DNA of 37,826 nt from NCBI GenBank assembly GCA_905397405.1, contig CAJPVJ010000127.1, positions 1 through 37,826 of the forward strand, in the 5' to 3' direction. Position numbers and translations under genes: made by a program. Under the pieces are notes generated by a model. The model searched no databases. It was not told the origin of the DNA and worked only from the letters and a program-made list of their open reading frames with translations. This document shows, in pieces, positions 21,420 to 32,732 of the stretch; the stretch's first letter is position 1, and every line of letters begins with the position of its first letter. The stretch comes from Oppiella nova (Eukaryota > Arthropoda > Arachnida > Sarcoptiformes > Oppiidae).

Positions 21420-21910
21420 CCATATTTTGTGGCTAAAAAGGGCTGCCAATCCTCAACTCCCTGTTGTCATCCCTGATGCTGAGCTCCCTGTGCTCTAACT
21501 ATCAGTCTCTTAGGAGCACAGTATCCGTGCACCCGTGCACACACACACAATACCAGTGTATAAATTTAGTCATTAAATTATTGTATCAAACTTGTTATTC
21601 ATTAATCTGTTTAATTAATTATTGTTATTGTTATTCGTTTTCTTTGTTACTAATTGTTAATTTTTGATAGTATATTTCAGATCCGGTGATCAGGAGGTAG
21701 AGGTACGTCTGGTGGGCGGCCCGTAATTTTATTCGTAATCAAGCCGCGGTATCTTGAATTATGAGATGTAATACTTCGGTCACAATTTCTAGACACGTAA
21801 TATTGAGGATAATCTTCACATACCATCCAAAGATCCGAGTTACATGCATAGGACCTAGGTTCGCTGGCTCCACTGTGTTCTATGAACCAAATACCCTATA
21901 ATCGAGCCGA
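21420..21910 (+). pseudogene. Decayed multi-exon locus (right copy)
   Basis: Mirror of 13240-13740, carrying the same AGTATATTTCAG acceptor (ends about 21681) but a 2-bp difference in the GDQEV segment and other stops. It lacks the 323-bp insertion found in the left arm next to it. The 67-codon frame at 21464 crosses a CA microsatellite and is not convincing by itself. Confidence 0.35.
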
Positions 21911-22679
21911 AATCTAATCAGTGATATTGCGTTTTTATATTTAATCATTTACATAATGTCTGGCACATATACCGCGGTGTACTGACGGACAGATGGCCTA
22001 ATAATCAGACTATTTAATGATTCAATGGATGAGCTAACTTCTATCAGTTATATATTTGAGTTAAACAAATTTTGTGTCAACTTTCGCAACAGATGGGAAT
22101 CTCAAATCATTCAGTTAATCATTTTAAGCTTTTCGATATAAATATCAATTAATGATTTCAAAATATTTTAGTAACTATATATTGTTTAAATTATTTTTAT
22201 ATTGTATGTTTTACCATATTTACTAAACTATAAAACACTTAAATCTGAATAACAAGTGTACATTATTTATTTTATACCACAAATATTTAAAAAAAATTAA
22301 TTATACCCTATCGTAATATCGACTGAATTTAATTAAAATTTGCCTGATAATATGCTTGTAATACTAAAAATATGGATCTTCATAAACAAGGTCCAACTAT
22401 AACATATAAAAATTGAGTAACATTATTAAATCTTACGCAAAAACTTGAATTAATTAGAATATTTGAAACACAATCAGAATCCGACAAAATTCCCGAACAA
22501 ATTACAATACCTATTACCCAGAATATTCCGATAAACACTGAATTTTTTTGACCCAACTATCCATAACATGCCAATAATCATATCCAAAAATTATTGACAA
22601 TATTTAGATGAATTACCTAATAACATTAGTTTTATAAATAATTATTAAAATACGAGTAATAATAATAATTACCAGCCTG

Positions 22680-23280
22680 AGTGTGTAACCATGGTACAAT
22701 ATGACCAACATTATAGATAAATTCTACAAATGGCGTCCGCGAGTATTTATAAAAGAATAAATACATATATTTCTGGTGACAGGAGGGTACTAATTATACT
22801 AAACAAAAGTGGTGCAAAAATCTTTAAATTATATCCAAATTAAACCCTTATAAAGTTGCATTATATTGTGTATTTTTATATAAATTTTAACAAAGGTCAA
22901 TTACGATATGAAATTATATTCAAAAATCACTCCGTAAGTAGTGATATTTAATTCTATTTATTAAAAAAAATTTTAATAAAATGATTAATATTTTTATCTT
23001 TAAAAAGAATTAAGTGCATTTATTGTAGAGGTTAAAACTTGTAATCAATTTGTTACATCATCATTTAGATAATTTTCATAGTTAGGTATTTAAAAACTAC
23101 AATATTTTATTAAGATTAATAAACTTTATTCAAAAATAATTATAGATTATAAACTTAAAAATAATTTCACATAAAAATTAGTCTAGATAACAATAAAGTT
23201 CATTAGCCACAAGTAGAAGACACGCTTATTGCGAAAATAAATAATATAATCAAGATACCCCTAAAAATATCACCAAGTTC
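22680..23280 (-). pseudogene. Mirror of the KYSRKPFVEF exon, split by insertion
   Basis: Reverse-complement partner of 12475-12631. The codons around RVFSCHQ are separated by a 430-bp insertion (22788-23215); the remainder (KYMYLFFYKYSRTPFVEFIY) stays readable. Confidence 0.5.
22788..23215. mobile_element. Right-only 430-bp insertion, class unknown
   Basis: Begins GGTACTAATTATAC and ends CCACAAGTAG, inserted between GACAGGAG and AAGACACG, which are contiguous in the left arm (12509-12530). No terminal repeats and no target duplication longer than 2 bp were seen. Confidence 0.6.
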
Positions 23281-23354
23281 AATGAACCTTTAATTATAAT
23301 AAAAATTCTACATATTAAATTTAAACAAAACTGGTGGGATCTTGAATCCCAAAT

Positions 23355-23725
23355 CTTGAAGAATTGGGTTCCTCTACAGTATCACCTGTACAACCGGACC
23401 CCCACCCAACTGACCTAACTGATTATTGTAATCAGCTTGCAATTGCCAACAATTTAAGTGAAATGGCCATGTTATTCTCTGACGCTACCATTGACGAAAA
23501 TCTAGCAATGGCCAATATTATAAATTCAATTCAACATGTTATTGCCAATAATATGCAACGTGAGTTTTAAAAATTAGTTATTGTATCTATAAGTTAAAAT
23601 ATAATTATTAATAGGAACAAGTTCAAATGGATCTTAGTACCCCGAGCACTGGATTACGACAACCATCCAATTGGTGGGGCACAAGTTTTAAAGAGGAGCA
23701 AGGTGAAACTCATCAAATCATATAA
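23355..23725 (+). pseudogene. RING-like gene B', right copy (RING exon missing)
   Basis: Mirror of gene B without its RING exon: the right arm jumps from sequence matching left 11430 to sequence matching left 12400. The remaining exon is open from about 23364 to 23557 (VSPVQPDPHPTDLTDYCNQL, then AIANNLSEMAMLFSDATIDE, then NLAMANIINSIQHVIANNMQ). The donor is altered by a 2-bp loss (CAACGTGAGT). The next exon (23615-23725) keeps the frame lost in the left copy (FKEEQGETHQII) but stops at TAA exactly where the acidic tail should follow. Thus each arm preserves what the other lost. Confidence 0.6.
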
Positions 23726-23734
23726 AGTATATAC

Positions 23735-24040
23735 TTATAAAGTAAGGTAGCCGTACTTTATAAGCGGGTCGACTGCATATAAACTCACCGTAAATCCCAA
23801 CACTTCACCGATAGTGGGCTGTAGTTGTTTGCCTTATATGTGATGAGATTGGAACTGGCAAATTGAACTATAAACCAATTTACCTAAACTTAAATACCTT
23901 AATGACCAATAAACCTTTGACCATTGTAAGGATAGGTAAGTTTAGGTTAGGTCAAGGGGAACATTTTACACTGGTCATCAGGTATATTTACCTACTGGTC
24001 ATTGTTATTTATGTTTAGGTCAATTTGTTTTTAGGTCAAT
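23735..24040. mobile_element. Right-only hairpin element between B' and A'
   Basis: 23868-24040 has imperfect inverted ends (ACCTAAACTTAAATACC ... against the reverse of AATAACAATGACC..ATGTTTAGGTCAATTTG). The read-through stop of gene A' lies inside it (24036-24038). The left arm has unrelated sequence here. 23735-23867 shows nothing clear. Confidence 0.5.
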
Positions 24041-25332
24041 AGACCCGCACCCATATTATTTGAATAAAAGTTAAAGTATCAAGATCAAAAATATCATTAT
24101 CGCACACATCACTTGATACGTACATTAGCTCGTTGCCTACATTAATATCTATTAACGGATCATACCATACATTGTAATTCATGACGCCACTAATTTCCAT
24201 GTCATCCTGCTAAAAACTTATTAAATTTATTATTTTAATTTAAGTATTAAAAACACCTCATTTTCTTGGTCAAACAAAGGGCTCAAATCACCAAGATCTG
24301 TTAAAGCTTGCTGCTTTATAACTGTACTTGGTACATGCACAACAGGAATATTCCCGATATACTAAGGGGAATCCGGTATTGGAACTTGTGGTTCCTGTTG
24401 TGTGCTGTGTCCCTGGTGCTTCATAGACGGGGAGAGCTGCGTACACTTCGGCAAGGACACGTCTAATTTATAAATATATAATTAATTTTACGGACTCGCC
24501 TAAAACGCCTACGGCCTAAAAGGCCTACTTTTACAAAATTCGAATTTACTTGTTAATTAAAAGTGATAAATAGGTCAAATAAGTTTAATTATGTTTGGCA
24601 CTCATTAATTTAGTCAACAATTACGTTTAACTAATTTTGCGTAATTCATATACTTACCAAACTGTTTATTTTATATTTTTAAAAATTTCACAAACAATTA
24701 TGCAAAAAATGCTCATATTGTATCAATGACGTCAAATATTTTAGCGTAATTTATGTAATACTATTGTGCCAGTGTAGATCTCAACTTTGGTCCACATTAA
24801 TACAGTGAAATAAAAAATATTTAGATTTTGTCAGAGTAGGCCTTTTAGGTCTTAGGCCTTTTGGGGTAGAACCTTAATTTTAGCATGGTTATTTTTAAAA
24901 TTATTTTAATTTAATACCTGTAGTGGTCATTCCATACCCATGTTGTTTTATCGGTTTTGGGGAAGTTTGTGGACATACGACCCCGGCAGTATGGGCATTT
25001 GGCGTAAGTATCATAATCTGCGTCCAACCAGATCACCTGGGTGACATCATGGCAATCCCTATCATACGCCTTGGTGCTTTGAAAGCACGGGATGCAAATC
25101 ATTTGCCCACATACGTGCCTCAACATCCAACGGATATTCTTAGTCTTGGTGCAAATTAAGCATGTATGTTTTTTAAAATTAAAAATGTATTTGCTCAATT
25201 ATATAATTTATAATTTAAGAGTATTAATACTTACATACTTAGGTCGATACAATCATTTCTTAAGAAATTTGATCTTGTTAAGACACCACAACGGGTATAT
25301 GAACTGGTACGGTTACTTGGGAGACGATGCAT
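24036..25332 (-). pseudogene. RING-like zinc-binding gene A', right copy (broken)
   Basis: Mirror of gene A. Inferred exons from the 5' end: 25332-25235 (MHRLPSNRTSSYTRCGVL... to a GTAAGT donor), 25172-24918, 24462-24257, 24209-24036. Exon 2 preserves the whole zinc module: HTCLIC, RHVCGQMICIPC, DRDC, KCPYCRGRMSTNFP. The joining phase of exons 1 and 2 is consistent. However, the acceptor before exon 2 reads TTTTAA where the left copy has TTTTAG, exon 3 is 1 bp longer and runs into a TGA, and the normal stop is lost so that exon 4 reads on to 24036 inside a MITE-like element. A 383-bp transposon interrupts intron 2. It is probably non-functional although the RING exon is the best preserved of all copies. 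Confidence 0.65.
24491..24873. mobile_element. 383-bp DNA transposon in intron 2 of gene A', 9-bp target duplication
   Basis: TTAATTTTA at 24482-24490 is repeated at 24874-24882, and the left arm has one copy at the empty site (about 9562-9572). The ends GGTTCTACCCCAAAAGGCC and CGGACTCGCCTAAAACGCC form imperfect ~43-bp inverted repeats that converge on CCTAAAAGGCCTACT. A 9-bp duplication with long inverted ends is the pattern of Mutator-like (MULE) elements. It has no coding capacity. Confidence 0.85.
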
Positions 25333-25909
25333 TTTAATTTTTAGCAAAAATATTGAGATAATTAATAAAAAAATTACATTTTCTGTTTCTTAAATAGTTT
25401 AATAAAGTAAATAAGTTTGTAAAGTTAATGAACTTAATTTTTATCTAGATTATTTTTGTGTGAATTTATTTTTAAATAAATGCATGCGTTTAATTTTTTA
25501 CTGCAATATTCTTACTTACGGGGTCATACTACTCGTAAATGGGTGAGTATAGGCTGTCCCCTGTCAGACCAGGCAATAAGGAAAAGTGGTAGTTTCGTGT
25601 GAGGGACGTGAATGAAGTCCCCTGTCGTGCAGAGCATCCGATTTATTTCAAATATTACATTTAGCTGAATGTGATATCACATTTAATTTAAATTCTTTTC
25701 AAAATCAATAGATTCACACGACATCAAAAATGTAAGATATTGTTTAGTTTTTGATTAAAATTGATGTCCAGTCTAGAAAATACTCAATTAATCTGCCAAT
25801 CCTAAATATGTCTTGGCTGATGAAGGTACTACTGTGGTCAAAATTGAGCTTATTAACCCACTTCAGAATACTTGTGTGGAAATACTTGATCTTTAAATGT
25901 TTAATTAAT

Positions 25910-26250
25910 TTCACATGGTAAATTGATAGCCCCTACTCTGAACCCGATTATTTTTAAGAGGGAAAAAAATGATATTTGGCTTTAAAGTTAGTTATTGGGT
26001 GTAAAGTGGTTATTAACTCGGATTTAAATTCCCTGTTATTTTATTCGTAGGGAAAGTATTTTAGCATTATCTTCATCTGATAAGCTACTATTGCTACGGC
26101 GGGGGTTTGATTTCTGTACACATCTTTACCAAAGTAACGGCCTATGAGGTCTCTATAACCTATACCTTATGCAGTCAGGATTAAGGGGGTCAGGACGTCT
26201 ATAATGGTCCTGGAGATTAAATCGCATAAAGTGCTGATAATTAGTATATT
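25910..26250 (-). pseudogene. Decayed ORF, unknown protein (right copy)
   Basis: Reverse-complement partner of 8190-8523. Relative to it there is a codon insertion after RMK, a nonsense change a few codons later (TACGAATAA where the left copy has TACGAATAC), a 2-bp loss near LNPDF and several indels after NFKAKY. It is non-functional; the product is unknown. Confidence 0.5.
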
Positions 26251-26639
26251 TTAGACCGAGTAATCAGCTTTAAGGTTTAAACTAATTATCAAGTCGCTTT
26301 TTACCGTATCCAATAATAATTTATATACATAATTTAATGTGACATCCCCTCAAATGAATTTCTACATAAGCCGGTATTTTTTCTACAAATCCATTTATAG
26401 AATTTAGTTCGTGATTTTTGTATTAATTCTAGGAAACATGTTCCAATCGATTAACACTACATCAGCCGCGACCGGGTAGTTATATATGAATAAAAAATAT
26501 GTATTTGAATGTTAAGAGACAACACTTGCTGTATCCATGCATTGTCACTAATCATTCAGTAATGCATTTCACTATTTATGTAAAAATATTGATATGCAAA
26601 CATTATCACTTCCGTGATTCAGTTTATGGAGGAATGATA

Positions 26640-27345
26640 ACTAATATTAGTCGTCAATATTAAATATCAAAACGCTACCTAGGTAAGAAGCTGTTTGATT
26701 ATATTTATATTAAATTAACACTGCTACATTTAATTAATCAGTTTTATACAATACGCATAATTCCAACTAAATAACCTGGATTAGTGACGTGGTCTGTAAC
26801 CAGTCTGGTTTCGAGAAATATATATTCATTGTGATTCATGTATTAGTTAAAATTATAAATTCAAGTTAAATTATTTTCAAACGTGCGAAATACTTGCGGA
26901 AGCCATTTGTAGTATTATGGTCTGTAACCAGTCTGGTTTCGAGAAATATATATTCATTGTGATTCATGTATTAGTTAAAATTATAAATTCAAGTTAAATT
27001 ATTTTCAAACGTGCGAAATACTTGCGGAAGCCATTTGTAGTATTGATCACTAAATGCTTAACTGAATTGAAAATTATATAATTGATTTAAAATTACTACC
27101 GGAGCCGAACTGTTATATTTGGTCACCCATCAATTTTAGACTACTAAATAATTATTGAAATTTTCCCCTAAACACCCTGAATGTGGACAACAATTATCTT
27201 ATGATGTGACATTTAATCTCGGAAATTATTTTTTGTCAATTCTCAGTCAAGAATATTCTTATGAAAAATCTAAATATTTACCCGTTTATTTTAACTCCAA
27301 AAAACTAACATTTAAGAATCATTTCGAATTATATAGATGTGATTT
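26640..27345 (+). repeat. Direct repeat copy A
   Basis: Nearly identical to 34190-34805 (a handful of differences), in the same orientation. It is a diverged mirror of left 3105-3530 as well. It contains a 128-bp tandem duplication (26790-26917 and 26918-27045) and the transposase-like remnant. Confidence 0.85.
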
Positions 27346-27445
27346 TGATATATTGCACAGTGGCCGCCGCGTAGGCCACTTGCATGATTCGGTAATAATC
27401 AGAATACATCACAAATATAAGTTGTATTCTAAGCACTCAAAATAA
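27155..27445 (+). pseudogene. Transposase-like remnant, right copy A
   Basis: Most readable of three homologous remnants, open for 96 codons but without a convincing start. It reads HPECGQQLSYDVTFNLGNYF, then LSILSQE, then KYLPVYFNSKKLTFKNHFEL, then an unrelated tail after about 27345, where homology to the left arm stops. It resembles the YDxTFNLG core of DDE transposases of the MULE type. It has no terminal repeats or other transposase motifs and is therefore a fragment. The same segment recurs at 34640-34805 as part of a near-identical direct repeat. Confidence 0.5.
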
Positions 27446-29121
27446 ATCAAGTTATTTATTAAAAATCAACAGTTCAGGCAAACATACAATACAACTCCCT
27501 TAAAAGTTAAACTTAACAAGAATATATTATTAATACAAACGTTAGACAAACGTATTTCAGGTAAGGTATTGTGTAATGTTCACGTGAAAAGTTGTAGGAG
27601 TAACCCGACACCTTAATTGTAGAGGAGACATACAATTAATGTAAAATAGCCTATACCTGAAAGTCAAATAGAGGGCAACTATATATATCTGTTATATACT
27701 ATAATAGTTACAATGTACAGTATTTAATAAGTATTTCATAAATTATTATTCAATAAAACTTCAAATTCTACAAAATCCCCATCTCATAATGATAAAAATT
27801 GTAAAACAATTTTTATACTAATAATTGATAAAATAATTATTTTACAGTAACCATTAAATTTTAAGATAAATACTGCTTACAAATTCAAATCTTAGTTTAT
27901 ACCTATAAAACTTAAACAATAATTAACATTTATAATATCAGGTTTTATAATAAAACCTTATGCAAATTTATATTAATTTATGTTTATATAATTAATAATT
28001 TTTCAAAAATATATTAAGCAAATTTCAAAAACTAACAATCACTTTGTTTACAATTAACCAGGTTATATAATAATATAGATTTTTTTACCTTCTAATTTTT
28101 GTCATATTTCCAATTGAATATTCTTTGCCCTGTAATAATTTGTATTTAACGTATATAGCTATTGTAAATAATTATCTAAGCATCGATATATTTAAATTAA
28201 TTATTTCAAGAAAACATACTAATACTAGTTTAGATATTTGTAATATGTATGCATAAGGTGAATAATTTTAATATTTTTAATTTGTTAATACTATATTATT
28301 ATACAGCATGTCAGTAATGTAGTGTCATATAGTTTTTATATACTAATAATCATAGTTTTATACCTGGCTAAAACTCATTTTAACAAATATTCAAAATTGT
28401 ATAGGAATAGATACTCGATAACATTAAGGAAATTATATATTAATACCTTTATGCAGTATTATGCTAATATATTCAGTATAACATAGATTATCTTTTATCA
28501 TTCAAACTTTTATATATTAAATAACATTTATTTTATATAACATTTTTCACATTATTATAGCTCATAAATTATGCATATGGAAGCCGTGTAGAGTGTAATA
28601 TAACATATTTATATATTTCATCCTTAATATAAGTAAACAGAATTAAATACTTTATTTTATAAACATGTAATTTTCACTTGTAATTATTTTTGATCTAAAA
28701 TTCTTATAATTTCATATAATTATGTAAAATAATTATAAAATTATGTTATTTATTGCAACAAAATTTATCAATTAGTTGCAATATTAATATTAATTGTATT
28801 TACGACATAGACTGTATTTAAATACGTATGGCAATAGATATATTTGAATATTAAACTTAATGTGGTCTTAGCTTTTGGATCAAGGTAGTTTTATCGGCGA
28901 TATTGGCGTTGAATTCAGTAGACGAGTAGGTGTGAGCCGGGTGACAAAATATGAATATTGTTTTTCACAATTCTTGAACTTAAGAATTTTTAACTGCCTG
29001 GGTCTATTGGTTTGCTTTAAAACTGTATTCATGTATGCGATCAAGATTGTGTCCTTAGTATCCGGGTAGTTTGTTGCTTAACTACAACATTAATCTTAAA
29101 CAATTAATATAAGCCTCTGGT
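27446..29121. other. Long AT-rich right-only stretch, nothing recognised
   Basis: Very AT-rich, no mirror in the left arm. The 64-codon frame at 28875 shows no domain and is considered fortuitous. Confidence 0.5.
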
Positions 29122-29545
29122 AGTAACTATCTACCGTGCGGGAAATGGATTATCTCTTGAATGGATAATCCAGTACTTAATCTATATATATGGTTTTATA
29201 GCCCCAATATATCGGTTTTAAAAAATATACTATGTCATATAAATTTCCTATGATAACTGCGTAATTTGGCTACGCAAAAATAGTTGCCACTTTTTATTTC
29301 TCATAGGAAATACATTGAATCGTAAATTATTAGTTATATTGTGAATTATTTTCAATACAAATTAAATCAAAAAATTCTGAAGCTTTTTTGCAAAGCTTAA
29401 TTACGCTGTTATCATGATGAATTAATACGGGGTATAGTATATTTTTAAAAACCGGTATGTTGGAACTATAAAACCTTGGAGAGTGATTAAGGATTGGATA
29501 ATCCGTTCAAGAAATAATCCATTTCCCGCACGGTCAATAGTTACT
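29122..29545. mobile_element. Foldback/MITE-like element, 424 bp
   Basis: AGTAACTATCTACCGTGCGG and CCGCACGGTCAATAGTTACT are inverted ends, and pairing extends inward (GGATAATCCAGTACTTAATC against GATTAAGGATTGGATAATCC; GTTTTATAG against CTATAAAAC) over more than 100 bp per side. Right-arm only, non-coding. Confidence 0.8.
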
Positions 29546-29919
29546 GCGAGGGGTGTATATTCACAATCAAATATTCATTCTAATATCCTCAATTAATAAA
29601 CAATTTTCTCAATAATTATTTTCTCATAATTAATACTCAATTCATATCATTATTTAGCTCTCAATATAAGTAATATTTTTAATTTAACATCCAGAATTTC
29701 TACTTATAACTTAATGCAAAATTAATTCAAATTCTAACAGAGCTTATCAATGGAATTCAACACTATTATACAGATTTAATCAAAAATTAATCCATTGTTT
29801 TACATTAAAACAGAATATTTATAGAATATTCTTTGTTTACGGATTGGCGTTCAAAATTATATATTAATAAAACATGCAATAATTCTTAGCAATTTATATA
29901 AAATAAAACGACAGCTTAA
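29546..29919. other. AT-rich 3' flank of zinc-finger copy 2
   Basis: From about 29800 on it matches the 3' flank of zinc-finger copy 1 (3660-3813), including AATATT..AGAATATTCTTTG. Confidence 0.5.
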
Positions 29920-30981
29920 TTAACCAGATATCCATCCATTATATGCCAGGTCAGTCATGGCGCTTTGATACAAGACTCCAGTCTTGAACGGGATGGAAAG
30001 TGCTGCAAATATGTACGACCCATCGGACACGACCTCGGGCTTGGCCTCATTGACCGCCATGAGTTGTGGGTCCACTTTAGGAACGGGCTTCTTGTTGGGG
30101 ACCACGGTCCCTTTCCCTCCACTTTCATTAGCAGATGCCTCCAATATTTCTAAGTCATCCCATGAATATCTACGCCTTTTACGTATTGCTTTGGGGGTTG
30201 ATTCGGTAGGTGTTTCCATAGCCGCCATAGTAGAAGTGCAGGGCAGCGGTTCAGTTGATATGCAGGTATGGGGTGTCGGTGTTGAGCCACATCTCTTGTT
30301 TATTTCTACGGCACTAATATCTTGGTTACTGTAGCACATCAATGGCAAATCACAATGTTTTTGCGACAAATGTAAAATAATCTGTACTTGATCAGATTTT
30401 GCGAAATTACAGTACATACACTGTATTAAATTTTCATTCACTCTTGGTTTGCCTCTGGTAATAAAACATTCAAATTTTCCATATTTCCATGAGTTTTGGA
30501 TGTCCAAAACCATAACATAAGCATTTTGGTAGTAATAATTGGTCTCGGTATTATACGTAAGATTAAATTCCTTTAAATGACTGGCCCTTTGGTGGCAGAC
30601 CACATGGTCTAGGATTAAGCCACGGTAAACACAAAGGTTGCAAACATACTTTTGATTTTGATGAACTAATTTAATGTGTATTATCAACACATCAATGTCG
30701 CATTTACCAAGTTCATTTTTATCAAATTCTAGGGCACAATATGCGCAGGATAATTTGGCACAATGGTGATCATTGATACAATGTTCACTGAATTCTTTCT
30801 CGTTTGCAAATGTTTTCTCGCATTTATCACCAAAATATTTTTCATGATTATGAGTACATTTAAATAAATTGCACAATAATTCCTCATTTTCTGATAAATC
30901 ACCAGTGTCGATATCAATAAGAGGATTACAGCGATTTTTAACACATAATGTTTTTACGTATTTTGGCAATCCTCTGGCCAT
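29920..30981 (-). CDS. C2H2 zinc-finger protein, copy 2
   Basis: Single-exon gene of 353 residues, about two thirds identical by eye to copy 1 at 3814-4845, with all four zinc fingers and the linker motifs (CGSTPTPHTC, EPLPCTS, SANESGGKGTVVPN) preserved. Relative to copy 1 a net 4-bp loss after ...AALSIPFK shifts the frame and replaces the last residues with a longer tail ending NGWISG. Homology with the copy 1 locus extends beyond the gene on both sides (about 3640-5290 against 29800-31420), so a whole segment was duplicated. It has the same absolute orientation as copy 1, contrary to the palindrome, and much greater divergence than the arms. Retained open frames suggest selection on both copies. 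Confidence 0.8.
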   Translation of the reverse strand: MARGLPKYVKTLCVKNRCNPLIDIDTGDLSENEELLCNLFKCTHNHEKYFGDKCEKTFANEKEFSEHCINDHHCAKLSCAYCALEFDKNELGKCDIDVLIIHIKLVHQNQKYVCNLCVYRGLILDHVVCHQRASHLKEFNLTYNTETNYYYQNAYVMVLDIQNSWKYGKFECFITRGKPRVNENLIQCMYCNFAKSDQVQIILHLSQKHCDLPLMCYSNQDISAVEINKRCGSTPTPHTCISTEPLPCTSTMAAMETPTESTPKAIRKRRRYSWDDLEILEASANESGGKGTVVPNKKPVPKVDPQLMAVNEAKPEVVSDGSYIFAALSIPFKTGVLYQSAMTDLAYNGWISG

Positions 30982-32301
30982 TGTATCAATAAATTCACAA
31001 AATTTTATATTTCTAATCCAATTTCTATTGACTCACTATTATGTATTAATTATAACATATTTGCCTTTAGTTTGAATAAGTATTTTAAATTGCAAAGCAC
31101 TTTAGCTCTCCTATATTTATTAATTCATTTGTATTATTTTCTGGGCAAATATCCAAACATTAATTAAATGTGCATGCTTTCCTGTATACTCAATATACTT
31201 TCAATTAATATTTTGTTTTTAAAAAAAATCAATATTCAATTCATATAAACATATTTTAATATTCTGATAAGATATGTTAAATATTCATATTTCAATTCTC
31301 TAATCATTTTAACTAATATTTTGTGTTTAAAAATATTCCATCGGAATATTCATATTATTACATAATTTTACTATTCAATAATATAACGCTTTTATTGTAT
31401 ATATACTTTAAAGTCTAAAGTCAGTTTCAATTAAAACAAATGTTGTTTGGGTGTCTCAATGGTTAACACTTTAAATAGATTTAATACTTTACTCTATACT
31501 TATATTATTTTATCTCAAGTTAATTGTGTATCCAAGGTGTTTACAATCCAAGGTTAATCTGGGTCATTATTTATTACTGTAACATGTAATGTTATTACTG
31601 AATCATAATTTCTCAGTTTGTTTTAATATAAAATTATCAGATCATTTTAAGAATCATTCACCGGGTATGTAATAATTTTCAATAATAATTCTTTAAAATA
31701 TAAAAAATTATAGTTAAATCATGCTAAATTTTTAATATTTTAATAACAATTTTTTTATAAAATACCAGGTATTTTATTGGGCGGGCGTACAGTATAGAGT
31801 ACAGTATAATTTCTGTGTTATTTTACTTATATTATATCTAATTGTTTTAATTGTCTCATTTTTTACAGTAAACATATATTTATTAGGTTCAATATTATAA
31901 CCGAGGAACGTTTATACTTTGGCGCTAAATAAAAATCCTCGGTCATATATTTTACTTATTATTTGAATACAATTCTACTCAGGTAACCCTGTCCTTTTCA
32001 TTAATGAAAGTATCCAGGAGGAATTTAAGCTCTAATATTAGTCATTGTTTTACACGAATAAGCAAAAATTACAAGATCATTATTTGACACTAGTTCAATC
32101 GAAGCTGAGCCAGGTCTAGTTATCTAATAATAACCGTTTTTCTAAAACCGATCATATTTTAGAATTTTCATTACCAAGTTGAAAATATATAGTAATGTTT
32201 AAATGATATTTATAATTAAATTGAAATTACCGCATTTAACATATCTACAAAAATTTTAAATTGTGTTTGCAAACCAAATTACCAAATGATTTTCAAACAC
32301 G
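30982..32301. other. 5' flank of zinc-finger copy 2 and AT-rich sequence
   Basis: 30982-31420 matches 4864-5290 upstream of copy 1, ending at ACTTTAAAGTCTAAAGT. The conserved part probably includes the promoter. The remainder shows only a short CCGAGGA/TCCTCGG hairpin near 31903-31945. Confidence 0.5.
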
Positions 32302-32391
32302 AAATACTTGCGGAAACCATTTGTAGAATTGATGCCTTTTGTAGATTATATTCAACTAGTTTCCTATGTACTTTTTCAATTTAATGGATAA
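32302..32391 (+). pseudogene. KYLRKPFVEL coding fragment
   Basis: A 29-codon stretch, KYLRKPFVELMPFVDYIQLV, then SYVLFQFNG and a stop, sharing its first part with the exon at 12475-12631 and with the direct repeats at 26895, 27022 and 34545. The upstream frame has a stop. It is a relic of an unrecognised family. Confidence 0.35.
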
Positions 32392-32732
32392 TAGAAACGG
32401 TCCACAACTGTAAACAATTCACAAATAGGCAATTTAAATTCCACGCCACAAAGCAAAACACTCGTATTATTATAAACATTTTTTATATGACCTTTTATAT
32501 GGTTATGAATTAATGAAAGAGCAAACATTTATTAATCTGTATATTAAAATAACGATTCCATTTAGCCTTATATATTTTTAAAAATGTATCCATTTCGATA
32601 AATGATAATACATATAATACATATGTACCAGGATTATTTCATTAGTAAAACCTGGAGTGAAATTGGACTATGTTAAAAGGATTATATCACCAAATTGGTT
32701 TTAAAATTTCATCCATAATCCCTACTTAAAGA

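Noticed and set aside
28875-29069. 64-codon ORF
   Set aside because: No domain, no mirror copy, adjoining a foldback element; length not remarkable.
29965-31075. ORFs opposite zinc-finger copy 2
   Set aside because: Shadow frames of the real gene; the two longest lie antisense to conserved codons.
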